A stretch of 64,000 bases of DNA. Source: Microbispora rosea (GTDB taxonomy: Bacteria; Actinomycetota; Actinomycetes; Streptosporangiales; Streptosporangiaceae). Location of the stretch: positions 186,001-250,000 of the forward strand of contig NZ_FTNI01000002.1 in the NCBI RefSeq assembly GCF_900156315.1. Reading direction: 5' to 3'. Made by a program: the position numbers and the translations under genes. The notes beneath the pieces are model-generated. The model ran no database searches, had not been told where the DNA came from, and saw only the letters and a list, made by a program, of their open reading frames with translations. This document shows, piece by piece, positions 42,739 through 51,600 of the stretch (the first letter of the stretch is position 1; each line of letters starts with the position of its first letter).

Positions 42739-43890
42739 GTGACCGATACGAGCGGCGGCGGGAATCCTTTCGCCGGCCTGGCGAACACGATGTACACGGG
42801 CGGCGCGGTGGACCCCCGTCTGGCGGACCCCGAGTTCAAGATGGACTACCCCGAGGTCACGAAGTTCGGCAACGACGTGGCCGGCCGGGGACAGGTCCTG
42901 GCGGACACGAGCGGGCGGATCAAGAACATCCACCTTCCGATGCTGACCTTCGGCGTGATCGGCGGCAGCCTGAACGGCGTGCACAGCCAGGTGCGGAACA
43001 CGACGGCCGATGCCGTGGCGAAGGGCAAGGAGGTCCTGGAGTCCTGGAAGGCGGCCGTCGACCAGGCGGTCAAGAACGCCAAGGAAGCCGAGAAGCAGAG
43101 CTCCGGCGACAACGGGAAGGGCGGTAAGCCCGGCCTGCCGGGCGGCCCGAAGGCCCCCGGGTTCGACCCCAAGAAGCTCGGACTCGGCGGCGGGTTGCCG
43201 AAGACCGGCCCCGGTTCCGGCCTCGGGAACGACTTCACGCTTCCGAAGGACAAACTGGGCACCGACATCGACGACAGCCTGTCGCACCCGGACCTGCCCG
43301 ACGGGAGCACGCTGCCCGGCCCCGGCGGGAACGGCGACGGCCTGCCCGGCCCGGGTGACGTGAACGGCGACGGCCTCGGCGGCAGCGGGCTCGACCCGAA
43401 CGGCGGCGGCCTCGGTCAGGACGGCCTCGGCCGTACGGGCCTGGACGGGCTCGGCCAGAACAATGTGAACCCGCTGGAGACGCCCAAACTGAACAACCCG
43501 GGCGACACCGCCCTCTCGTCGTACACCCCGAACCCGTCGTCCCTGCCGACGCCGCCACCGGTCCCCGACCTCGGCACGACCGGCTACGGGCCGGGCGACT
43601 ACTCCGCGAACCGGCCGGGGAGCGGCGGGTACGGCTCGGGCGGCTCCGGCTCGGGAACGTACGGCTCCGGCGCGTACGGCTCGGGCGGGGGCCCGGGCGC
43701 CGCCGGTCGTGCCGGCGGCGGGGCCGGGGGGATACCCGCCATGCCGTACGCCCCGATGGGCGCGGGCGCGGGGAGCAACGACGACGGCAAGGAGCGCACG
43801 CGGGGTCCGGCGGTGCCGGAGGACGAGAGCACCTGGTTCGGCGACGAGGACGTGGCGCCTTCCGTCCTCGGGATGCAGGAGGACGTCTAG
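42739..43890 (+). CDS. Long Gly/Pro-rich type VII protein with acidic tail
   Basis: 383 residues. N-terminal ~110 residues are helical (PEVTKFGNDVAGRGQVLADT, NGVHSQVRNTTADAVAKGKE), then a Lys/Gly linker, Gly/Asp/Leu-rich repeats (DGLGGSGLDPNGGGLGQDGL), and Tyr/Gly-rich sequence (GSGTYGSGAYGSG). It ends with the tail DESTWFGDEDVAPSVLGMQE, of the same type as two minus-strand proteins. GTG at 42739 with GGAGG five bases before it replaces the longer frame from TTG 42700. Followed after 3 bp by the next gene. Confidence 0.72.
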   Translation: MTDTSGGGNPFAGLANTMYTGGAVDPRLADPEFKMDYPEVTKFGNDVAGRGQVLADTSGRIKNIHLPMLTFGVIGGSLNGVHSQVRNTTADAVAKGKEVLESWKAAVDQAVKNAKEAEKQSSGDNGKGGKPGLPGGPKAPGFDPKKLGLGGGLPKTGPGSGLGNDFTLPKDKLGTDIDDSLSHPDLPDGSTLPGPGGNGDGLPGPGDVNGDGLGGSGLDPNGGGLGQDGLGRTGLDGLGQNNVNPLETPKLNNPGDTALSSYTPNPSSLPTPPPVPDLGTTGYGPGDYSANRPGSGGYGSGGSGSGTYGSGAYGSGGGPGAAGRAGGGAGGIPAMPYAPMGAGAGSNDDGKERTRGPAVPEDESTWFGDEDVAPSVLGMQEDV

Positions 43891-43893
43891 CCC

Positions 43894-44679
43894 ATGGTGA
43901 GCATCGGGAACGTCGAGATCTGGGACGCGCGGAACAATTTCATCTCCGGGGCCGGCCTGGCCGGTATGGCCGCCGTCCTGGAGCCGAGCGCGCTGCCGCT
44001 GGCGGGGCTGCTGGCCACCATGATCGCCGACCCCGACGCCATGTCGCGGGGCGCGCGCGAGTGGCGCAACGAGGGAGGCGAGAACGGACAGGCGCCCCCC
44101 GGCATCGGGCAGCTGCGTAAGGATCTCCAAGCGCAGCTCACGGCACTCGAGTCGAACGGACATCTGAAGGGGCGGATGCTGACCACGGTCAAGCAGAAGT
44201 TCGCCGAGCTGGACCACCAGCTCGACGGGCTGGACCAGGGCACGAAGGGCGTCGGCGCCAGCCTCGACTCCGCGTCCCAGCTCTACACGGCGGCGAGCTA
44301 CATCTCGCTGGCGATGGGCGGGACGGCGTTGGCGCTGGCGAACATCAGCGTCGCGGCCAAGACCAACCCCCTCTCGATGGCCGCGATCCAGCCCACCGTC
44401 ACCGGCATCCTGGCCACCATGTCGAGAACCGCGCAGAAGGTGTTCGCGGTCCTGGCGAGGTTGAACTGGAAGGTCGCCGCGATCTTCACGGGAGTCGCCT
44501 ACCTCGCCGGCGGCGCCCAGCAGAAGTTCCCCGGCATGCAGGCCGTCACCATGCAGGCGCCCGACTTCACCAAGGCCAAGGTGGCCTTCGACCCGGCCAC
44601 CGGAGGCCTCGCCGATCCCCTTCCGAACCCCGACGACATACCGAAGCCGCCGTCCTTCATGCCTCCCTTCAGCCTCTGA
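43894..44679 (+). CDS. Hydrophobic helical protein of the type VII locus
   Basis: 261 residues, no named family recognised. Hydrophobic start (LPLAGLLATMIADP), central helical region (QLRKDLQAQLTALESNGHL, KQKFAELDHQLDGLDQGTKG), then hydrophobic segments (YISLAMGGTALALANISVAA, VAAIFTGVAYLAGGAQ) and a Pro-rich end (PDDIPKPPSFMPPFSL). The layout resembles the pore- or membrane-interacting partners of WXG proteins. It overlaps the next gene by one base (TGATG) and follows the Gly-rich gene by 3 bp, so the three are one operon. Confidence 0.65.
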   Translation: MVSIGNVEIWDARNNFISGAGLAGMAAVLEPSALPLAGLLATMIADPDAMSRGAREWRNEGGENGQAPPGIGQLRKDLQAQLTALESNGHLKGRMLTTVKQKFAELDHQLDGLDQGTKGVGASLDSASQLYTAASYISLAMGGTALALANISVAAKTNPLSMAAIQPTVTGILATMSRTAQKVFAVLARLNWKVAAIFTGVAYLAGGAQQKFPGMQAVTMQAPDFTKAKVAFDPATGGLADPLPNPDDIPKPPSFMPPFSL

Positions 44680-45959
44680 TGGAGTGGGCCACCAGCGCGT
44701 TCGAACGGCGGCTCGGGGCGGCGTACGACGCGGGGGACACGGCGGCCTGCCTGAGCATGCTCAGGGACACCGAGCTCGCGCTGCCCGCACCCCCGGAGGG
44801 AGGCGCCGCCTGGCCGACGATCACCGCGCCCGACCGGGTGTGGCTGCCCGCCTACACGTCGGTCGAGGCGATGCGGGCGGCCACGGGACTGTCGCGGGTC
44901 AGGATCACCTCGCTGGCCGAGCTGGCCGCGGGCTGGCCCGATCCCCGGTGGGGTCTCGCCGTCAACCCCGGCCTGCCGGTGCGCTTCCTGCTCGAATCGG
45001 GGACCGTCGCCAGGCTCGCGGTCCCCACCCTCGCGCAGGACCGCAGGGCGGAGCCCGAGCCCGCGCTGCCGGTCGTGCAGAAGCCGCTCACACCGTACGA
45101 CCTGCGGACCCACCTCGGCGAGGGGGAGTCACGCGTCTCCGGCTACTGCCACCACGCGCTCGACGTCGCGCACGTGGCGACGCCCGCCGTGCTCGCCGAC
45201 GCCCTCGGCCGGGGCGCCGACGACGGTCTGATCAGCGGCGAGGGCTCGCTGTTCCTGCTGCGGTGGCGCACGGTGGGGCTGAACCTCTACCGCACGCCGT
45301 ACGGCGGGATCGACGAGGCGGGCATGGCGGCGGTCGCCGGCTGGGTCATCGAGGAGCCGCCGTTCGTCGGCATGGGCCTCGCGCCGAACGTGGACTCCCT
45401 GGTCCGCGAATACAAGGTGGACGCCGTACGGCTGCCGCACGGCTCGGAGATCGTCGAGCTGACCGCGGCCGGGACCGAGGTCGTACGCGCGGTCCACGAC
45501 GGCGACCTCGGCCGCTGGCTGCCCGGCGAGCACCCGAGCCATACCCCGGCGAGCTCCTACCGGGCGCGCTGGCGGGGAGCCGAGTTCGCGGCGAATCCGG
45601 ATGCGGGGCATGACGGGCTGCTGATCCGGCTGCTCAGCGACGTGCCGGCCGACGGGTTCGAGGAGCGGGCCCCCGGCCGCTTCGTGCGGCCGGTGCCCGC
45701 CGAGGAGTGCGAGGCGGTCTTCCACGTCACACGGGTGTGCGAGTGGCGCGGCGCCCCCTGCCTCGTACGCGACGAGCGCACGGGCGAGCTGCTGCTCGAA
45801 TACACCGGCGGGCGGCTGCCGGTGGCGCGGGCACTGGGCATGGAGCGGATCGAACGGGGCGTCCACCGGCGGTGGGTGGGCCGCGAGGAGGTGAGCGAGC
45901 CACGCGAGCACGCCGAGCCCCTCGACCTGGGCTCGGGTGAAGGGGATGGACGCAGATGA
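44679..45959 (+). CDS. SseB-like domain protein of the type VII locus
   Basis: 426 residues. The N-terminal ~180 residues have SseB-type blocks: VWLPAYTSVEAMRAATG, RITSLAELAAGWPDPRWGLA, and AVNPGLPVRFLLESGTVARL. SseB domains in actinobacterial type VII loci are thought to act as cytosolic chaperone-like or accessory parts. The C-terminal ~220 residues (SLFLLRWRTVGLNLYRTPYG, RLPHGSEIVELTAAG) are not assignable. It overlaps its neighbours at both ends (TGATG at 44679, ATGA at 45956), so it is co-translated. Confidence 0.72.
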   Translation: MEWATSAFERRLGAAYDAGDTAACLSMLRDTELALPAPPEGGAAWPTITAPDRVWLPAYTSVEAMRAATGLSRVRITSLAELAAGWPDPRWGLAVNPGLPVRFLLESGTVARLAVPTLAQDRRAEPEPALPVVQKPLTPYDLRTHLGEGESRVSGYCHHALDVAHVATPAVLADALGRGADDGLISGEGSLFLLRWRTVGLNLYRTPYGGIDEAGMAAVAGWVIEEPPFVGMGLAPNVDSLVREYKVDAVRLPHGSEIVELTAAGTEVVRAVHDGDLGRWLPGEHPSHTPASSYRARWRGAEFAANPDAGHDGLLIRLLSDVPADGFEERAPGRFVRPVPAEECEAVFHVTRVCEWRGAPCLVRDERTGELLLEYTGGRLPVARALGMERIERGVHRRWVGREEVSEPREHAEPLDLGSGEGDGRR

Positions 45960-46294
45960 GCGAGACCGATCCGCACATCCACGTCGAGCAGAAGGTGATG
46001 CAGGCCGGCGCCGCCTACCGCAATCTGATCGCGTCGTCGTTGGGGCGCGCGCCCGACGCGCCGGATGTCGTCACCGCCGGGTGCGGGCTCCGGGTGCCCT
46101 ACGCGATGACCTCGACCCGCCCGGAGAGCGTCACCTGCCTCGCCTGCCGGGAACACGCTCACCGGGAACACCTGCGCTACGCCGAGCAGGTGGAGCGTCT
46201 GAGCCGGATGCCCGGGGCGCCCGTGACCGGCGAGCAGGCGGCCAAGGCCGCGCGATGGGCCAGGGAAGTCGCGCAGCGGTTCGCCGGCGGATGA
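45956..46294 (+). CDS. Small Cys/His protein, type VII operon
   Basis: 112 residues. A central block TAGCGLRVPYAMTS with VTCLACREHAHREHLRYAEQ contains one Cys and then a CxxC-His cluster that could bind zinc. A similar short Cys block occurs in the protein at 58585. No named family recognised. It overlaps the SseB-like gene by 4 bp (ATGA) and ends this four-gene operon. Confidence 0.7.
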   Translation: MSETDPHIHVEQKVMQAGAAYRNLIASSLGRAPDAPDVVTAGCGLRVPYAMTSTRPESVTCLACREHAHREHLRYAEQVERLSRMPGAPVTGEQAAKAARWAREVAQRFAGG

Positions 46295-46373
46295 CCCGAG
46301 GCCGTCTCGGGATTCCCTGAAGCACGCCGGGGAGACTCCTCGCCGCGCCGTTGCCCAAGCGGTCCACGCCCGG

Positions 46374-46402
46374 CTCGTCCCCGCCCTCGCCCGGGGGACG
46401 AG
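46374..46402. terminator. Hairpin between convergent genes
   Basis: 9-bp stem CTCGTCCCC / GGGGACGAG with an 11-base loop between the plus-strand operon end and the convergent cupin gene; may serve both. Confidence 0.5.
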
Positions 46403-46440
46403 GGGAGCGCGCGCTGCTCGATCTGCTCCTGCTCGATCTC

Positions 46441-46809
46441 CTACAGGGGTTCGGCGGCCCTGGTCATCGGACCTCCCGTGTCACCGGTGTTGAGCGTGCC
46501 GACCGGCTCCACGAGCATGACGGCCGTCTCCTCCTCGGCCACGGGGCAGTGCTCGACGCCGCGGGGCACCACGTAGAGCTCGCCGGGTCCGAGGACCACG
46601 TCCCCTTCGCGCAGCCGGATGGTGAGCCGGCCGCTGACGACCACGAACAGCTCGTCGGTCTCCGGGTGGGTGTGCCAGACGAACTCTCCCTTCAGCTTGG
46701 CGAGCTTGATCTCGTAGTCGTTGAGCCCGGCGATCTTCCTCTGTGTCCACAGCTCGTCGATCAGGGAGAGCTTGTCGGCGATGTTGACGGGGTCGAGGGA
46801 AACGGACAT
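46441..46809 (-). CDS. Cupin-domain protein
   Basis: 122-residue single-domain cupin with metal-binding motif 1 WHTHPETDELFVVVSG and motif 2 PGELYVVPRGVEHCP. Both carry the expected His/Glu ligands, so metal binding is likely. Such small cupins are isomerases, dioxygenases or sensors; the substrate cannot be told. It diverges from an AraC regulator 100 bp away, which probably controls it. Confidence 0.9.
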   Translation of the reverse strand: MSVSLDPVNIADKLSLIDELWTQRKIAGLNDYEIKLAKLKGEFVWHTHPETDELFVVVSGRLTIRLREGDVVLGPGELYVVPRGVEHCPVAEEETAVMLVEPVGTLNTGDTGGPMTRAAEPL

Positions 46810-46909
46810 CGTGTGGCGCCTCTCACTTCGGGTGCACCGCCGGGGAGGGCGATGGCGGATGTGATGAGCGTGGCCCGGCCCTCTGCCGCCCGTCTTGTAC
46901 GTTTCTAGC

Positions 46910-47764
46910 GTGATGGCTCACCGTCGCCCGCCGACCGTCAGTGCCTGGCGGCCGCGGGTGCCCGGCATCGCCGAGGTCTTCCACGCACACTTCACCGACC
47001 ACGCCTACCCGGCTCACACTCACGACACGTGGGACCTGATGATCCTCGATGACGGTGCGGTCGACTTCGGGCTGGACCGTCGCCGGCACGCCGCCGCCGA
47101 TCTCTCCGCCGTACTGCTCCTGCCTCCCGGTGTCCGGCATGACGGCAGGACCGTCACCACCGCGGGCTTCCGCAAACGCGTGCTCTACCTGGACACCACC
47201 GTGCTGCCGGAACGCCTCGTCGGCAAGGCGGTGGACGCCCCGATCCTGGCCGATCCACTACTGCGGGATCGGATCCACCGGCTGCATGTCGCGGTCGGTC
47301 ACCCAGGAGAGGCGGTCGAGGCCGAATCACGCCTGCTCCTCGTCGCGGAGAGGCTGCGCTTCCATCTTGAGGCGTTCCGGCATCGGGCACCGGGTCGGGA
47401 TGCGCACCGGTTGGCCGTCGAGCTGCGTGAACTGCTGGACGCCCGGGTCCGGGTGGGTCTGTCGCTGCGGGAGGCGGCCGCCGTCCTCCACTCTCACCCG
47501 ACGCACTTGATCCGCTGCTTCACGCAGACGTACGGCCTGCCGCCGCACACCTACCTCACGGGCAAGCGCATAGAGCTGGCGCGCGGGCTCCTGCTGGACG
47601 GTCAACGGCCGGCCGGTGTGGCGACAAGCGTGGGATTCCATGACCAGGCGCACCTCAACCGGCACTTCACCCGGCATGTCGGCGTCACACCCGCGCGCTA
47701 TGCCGCCGGTGAGAACGTGTCACGCAGGCGTACCCGTCAGGCGTCTCAGGCGTCCCGTCACTAG
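46910..47764 (+). CDS. AraC-family transcriptional regulator
   Basis: 284 residues with an N-terminal cupin-like effector domain (HAYPAHTHDTWDLMILDDG, SAVLLLPPGVRHDGRTV) and a C-terminal double helix-turn-helix (SLREAAAVLHSHPTHLIRCF, VATSVGFHDQAHLNRHFTRH). GTG at 46910 is chosen because TACGTT, a -10-like hexamer, ends six bases before it, which suits a leaderless mRNA; ATG at 46913 is the next codon. Likely controls the divergent cupin gene. This two-gene cassette interrupts the type VII locus. Confidence 0.9.
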   Translation: MMAHRRPPTVSAWRPRVPGIAEVFHAHFTDHAYPAHTHDTWDLMILDDGAVDFGLDRRRHAAADLSAVLLLPPGVRHDGRTVTTAGFRKRVLYLDTTVLPERLVGKAVDAPILADPLLRDRIHRLHVAVGHPGEAVEAESRLLLVAERLRFHLEAFRHRAPGRDAHRLAVELRELLDARVRVGLSLREAAAVLHSHPTHLIRCFTQTYGLPPHTYLTGKRIELARGLLLDGQRPAGVATSVGFHDQAHLNRHFTRHVGVTPARYAAGENVSRRRTRQASQASRH

Positions 47765-47849
47765 CCGGATGTCAAACGAAGGTGTGATAATCCCGGATAT
47801 TGGACATTGATCATCATTCAGGTGAACGCGGTCGATCGGGGTGATGAAC

Positions 47850-48266
47850 ATGGCCGGGGGACAGACGCCGGATGCCGCCGGAATGCGGGCGTACGCCGAG
47901 GAGTTGCGGGCCACGTTCATGCGCCTGCAGGAGGAAGCGCCCGCGTTGCACGAGAAGGCGCGTGCCGTGCAGGTGACGGAGAAGTCGCGTGACGGGCTCG
48001 TGGCGGCCACCGTCGGTGCGAACGGCGACCTGATCAGGCTCGACCTCGACCCGCGCATCTATCGCCGGCAGGACGCGCGCGGCCTGGCCGACGCCATCAC
48101 CCGGACCATCCAGGCCGCCGTGGCCAAGGCCCAGGACCGGGTCGTCGAGATCTTCGCGCCGCTTGTCCCCGCAGAGCAGATGAGGGCGCACATCGATGGC
48201 GACCTCGACGCCGTGCTCGAACAGATGTCGAGGCAGATGCCGAAGCGGACACCGGAGAGCCGATGA
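47850..48266 (+). CDS. YbaB/EbfC (EspL-like) family protein
   Basis: 138 residues, fourth YbaB-like protein: AGMRAYAEELRATFMRLQEE helix, strand pair RDGLVAATVGANGDLIRLDL, helix ARGLADAITRTIQAAVAKAQ. ATG at 47850 is preferred because GGGGTGAT just upstream matches an extended ribosome site; GTG at 47841 is possible. It heads the operon with the WXG-like gene and the giant gene, suggesting a chaperone or regulator role for them. Confidence 0.82.
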   Translation: MAGGQTPDAAGMRAYAEELRATFMRLQEEAPALHEKARAVQVTEKSRDGLVAATVGANGDLIRLDLDPRIYRRQDARGLADAITRTIQAAVAKAQDRVVEIFAPLVPAEQMRAHIDGDLDAVLEQMSRQMPKRTPESR

Positions 48267-48296
48267 GCGAGCGGAGCCGCCAGGCGAGGGGTTGGC

Positions 48297-48647
48297 ATGA
48301 GTGATCTGTTCGAGGTGAACTACGTCGACATCCGCCCGCAGCAGCTTGCGAAGGGCCTGTCGCAGTGGCACGCCGCGTCGTCCGACGTGGAGAGCGGCTA
48401 CGCCGCCGCCCAAGGGGAGATCCAGCGGCTCAACGCCGCCGAGCCGTGGGGACACGACACGGCCGGCGCCGCCTTCCGCTCCGCCTACATGCAGGGCGAC
48501 GGGCCCGACACGCTGATTAAGCAGGGCGGGGAACTCGCCGCGAAGGTGGTCGAGCTCGGCCCGACCGTACGGCGCAGCGCCGAGAACGCCCGCGGGATGG
48601 ACGGAGAACGGGCCAGAGAGGTGCGCGAGATCCTGAAGCGGGTCTGA
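48297..48647 (+). CDS. WXG100-like protein preceding the giant effector
   Basis: 116 residues. Helix 1 LAKGLSQWHAASSDVESGYA, turn EPWGHDTAGAAFRSAYM (W about residue 52, a WGxD form of the motif), helix 2 GELAAKVVELGPTVRRSAEN. It is three bp upstream of the giant gene and is its probable secretion partner, as small WXG proteins are for LXG and CpnT-type toxins. Confidence 0.82.
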   Translation: MSDLFEVNYVDIRPQQLAKGLSQWHAASSDVESGYAAAQGEIQRLNAAEPWGHDTAGAAFRSAYMQGDGPDTLIKQGGELAAKVVELGPTVRRSAENARGMDGERAREVREILKRV

Positions 48648-48649
48648 CG

Positions 48650-51600
48650 ATGACGCACTCCTCCACCACTGGCACGGGCTCCGGCGCCAACCCGTCCACG
48701 ACGAACGGCGACGTCACCTCGGACGGCACCGGGCTGCCCGCGTTCGCCGACGGCGGTGGCTCGGTCGTCGACGTCACCCCCGCCTGGGGCGAGTCGCTGC
48801 CCGCCTGGGCCGACGATCTCATCGCCCTGCTCACGGCGGGCCAGACATGGCCGGAGGCGAGCGAGAGCCTGCTGTGGCAGCTCGCCCGGGCCCACCGGTC
48901 CGCGACCGTGAGCGTCGTGCGGTCCATCGATCCCGTGGGAGCCGCCGCCGTCGCCGTGCTCAGCGGGATGCAGGGCCCGTCGATGCAGGCGTTCCTGGAC
49001 CGGCTCGGCGACCACTACTCGGAGGACTCCGGCCTGCTCAAGGTGGCGAACAACCACTTCGCCTACGGAGCGCAGGCCGACAACTTCGCTCGCGAGACGC
49101 AGTATTCGAAGCTGTCGGTCAACGTGGTGTTCTGGATCGCGCTGATCGCCACGTTCATCGCGCTCGTCGCCGCCTTCTACTCCGCCGGGGCCTCCACCCG
49201 GTTCATCGGGCCGATCGCCGCCCGCGCCCGGGCCGAGACGGAGAAGATCCTCGAACGGCTCGCCCTCGCCGCCGGGCGCCCCGCCGCGGCCCAGGCGCTC
49301 GCCAGAGGGACCGTGCTGGCCTCGGTACGGGCCGGCCTGCTCGGACGCATCCTCGCCAACCCCCTGGGCAGGGAACTCGTCGAGGAGATCGGCGAGGAGG
49401 TCGCCGGCGACGCCCTCGCCCAGTCCCACCAGCGGAAGTCGGGCACCCGCGACGGCTGGGACTGGAAGATGACGAGTGCTACCGCCCTGGGCGCGGCGGG
49501 AGGCGCGGGCATCGGCATGCGGGCCGCGCACCCGATCAGCAACCTGGTCAACAGGACGCCCCTGCTCAGAAGGCTGAACACCGACGCCCCCGGCTTCGGC
49601 AACGCGTTCAAGCGCTTCCCCGGCAGGGCGCTGACGACCGGGCTGACCAACGTGATCGCCTCCCCGGCCGGGAGCCTGCTGGCCAACGGGCTCGTGTACG
49701 GCCAGTGGGAGCTGCCCGACGGGGAGTCGCTGCTCGGGGCCGCCCTGTCGGGCGCCGGCCGTACGAACACGATCAGCCCGTTCAACCCGGACGCGATCCA
49801 GGCGGTCGTCAGCCCGCGTACGGCCCTGGCCTCGGCGTACGACACCAGCGTGCGCACCGACCTGATCCGCGCCTTCTCCGCCATGTCTCCGGATCCCACG
49901 GCCGGACAGCCTTCGGGCGGCGATCCGGGTGCCGCGAACACGAACACGACCGGCGGCGGCCAGACCGCGAGCGGCGGCGGACCCGCGAACTCGGGTGGTA
50001 CGAGCACCGCGTCCGTCGTGGGGCACCCCTCCGGCGGCCCGGCCGCCCCGTCCGGTGCCGGCCAGGCGGCCACGACGCCGGGCGGATCCGCCCAGGCGGC
50101 GAGCACCGCGCCGTCCGGCCAGGTGACGGCCGCACCACCCGGCGGCTCCGGCCAGCCCACCACCGGGTCGTCCTCCGCGCAGCCCGGCGCGAACACCACG
50201 CACCCCGGCACAGCCACTACCGCCAACGCGGGCGGTGCCAACCCCGGCACGGCGGGTTCCGCCGGCACGACGAACGCGGCCAACGCGACGAACGCGGGCA
50301 CCTCCACGAACGCGAACGGCGCGAACGCGGCGGGTGCGACCGCCGCGAATCCGGGTCAGGCGCCGGGGGCCTCGCAGAGCGCGTCCGGCGCGCAGACCAC
50401 CGCCGGTTCCGCCCCGGGCGCGGGTGCGAGCGGCACCGCCGCTGCGTCCGGCTCAAGCAACCCGGCCAACGCAGCGAACCCGGCCAACGTAGCGAACGCG
50501 GCTGGCCCTGCGAACGCGGCTGGTCCGGCGAGCCCGGCCAACGCAGCGAATCCTGCGAACGCGGCTGGTCCTGCCAACGCGGTGAACCCGGCGAACGCGG
50601 CCGGTGCGAGCAACTCGGCGGCCGCTGCCAGCGCCGCTGCGTCCGCCGCCGCCGGTCCCGTGAGCACGCCCGCCGCAGCCGCACCCGCGACCCGCACGGC
50701 GACACCGCCGTCCGCTTCCCCCTCCAGCGGCACCACGTCATCCGCCGCGGCGTCACCAGCCGCCCCGGCCCCGGCAGCGTCCTCGGGAACGAGCGGCAGC
50801 AGCGCTTCCGGGAGCACCGCCGCGGCGCAGGCGTCGGCTACGGCGGTCTCCGATGTGCTGTCCACGATCGCGCCCGACGCGCGCTTCCTGCCCGACGACC
50901 AGGGCGCGAGGCTGACCGGCCCCGACGGCAGGCCGATCCAGCTGTCGGGCGAGGACATCACGACCCTCACGGATCGGCTGACGGCGCGTGCCGCCGAGGG
51001 CGTGGACACGCCTCGGCTCCGCGCGGAGGCGGCCGCCCTGCTGGGGGCGAGGATCGCCGAGGAGAGCCTGGGTTTCCCGGCCGAGGGGGCCCTCGACGCG
51101 CTCGCCCGGCTCGCCGACGCGACGCCGGACAACCGCGCCGCCGCCGTCGAGGTGGCGGGCGAGGTGCTGGAGGACAACCCGCGCGGCTGGCGGCCCGGCC
51201 GGCTGAGCGACGCGGGGGCCGTGCTGGTGGAGGAGGCGACGGTCTCGCCGTACGGACCTGGCCACGCCCTCCGCGTCGGCCGCTCCTCCGGCACCGCCGC
51301 GGACATCGTCCGCCGCGCCGAGGCCCTCGCCGGAATCCCGTCCACGGCGCCCTCGACCACGGCGCCCTCGACCACGGCGCCCTCAACCACGGCGCCCTCG
51401 ACCACGGCGCCCTCGACCACGGGGACCGCTCCGGCGACGAGCTCCGCCCAGACGGCCAACCCCACGGGTCACACGCGGCCCGGACCGCGTACGACCCGAG
51501 GGAACGGCCAGGTGACCGCCCGGCCGATCACGCGGAGCCTGTTCGTCGCCGACGGCAGGGCGCCGCATCTGGCCGACCTGTCGTCGAGTGAGGCGGAGCA

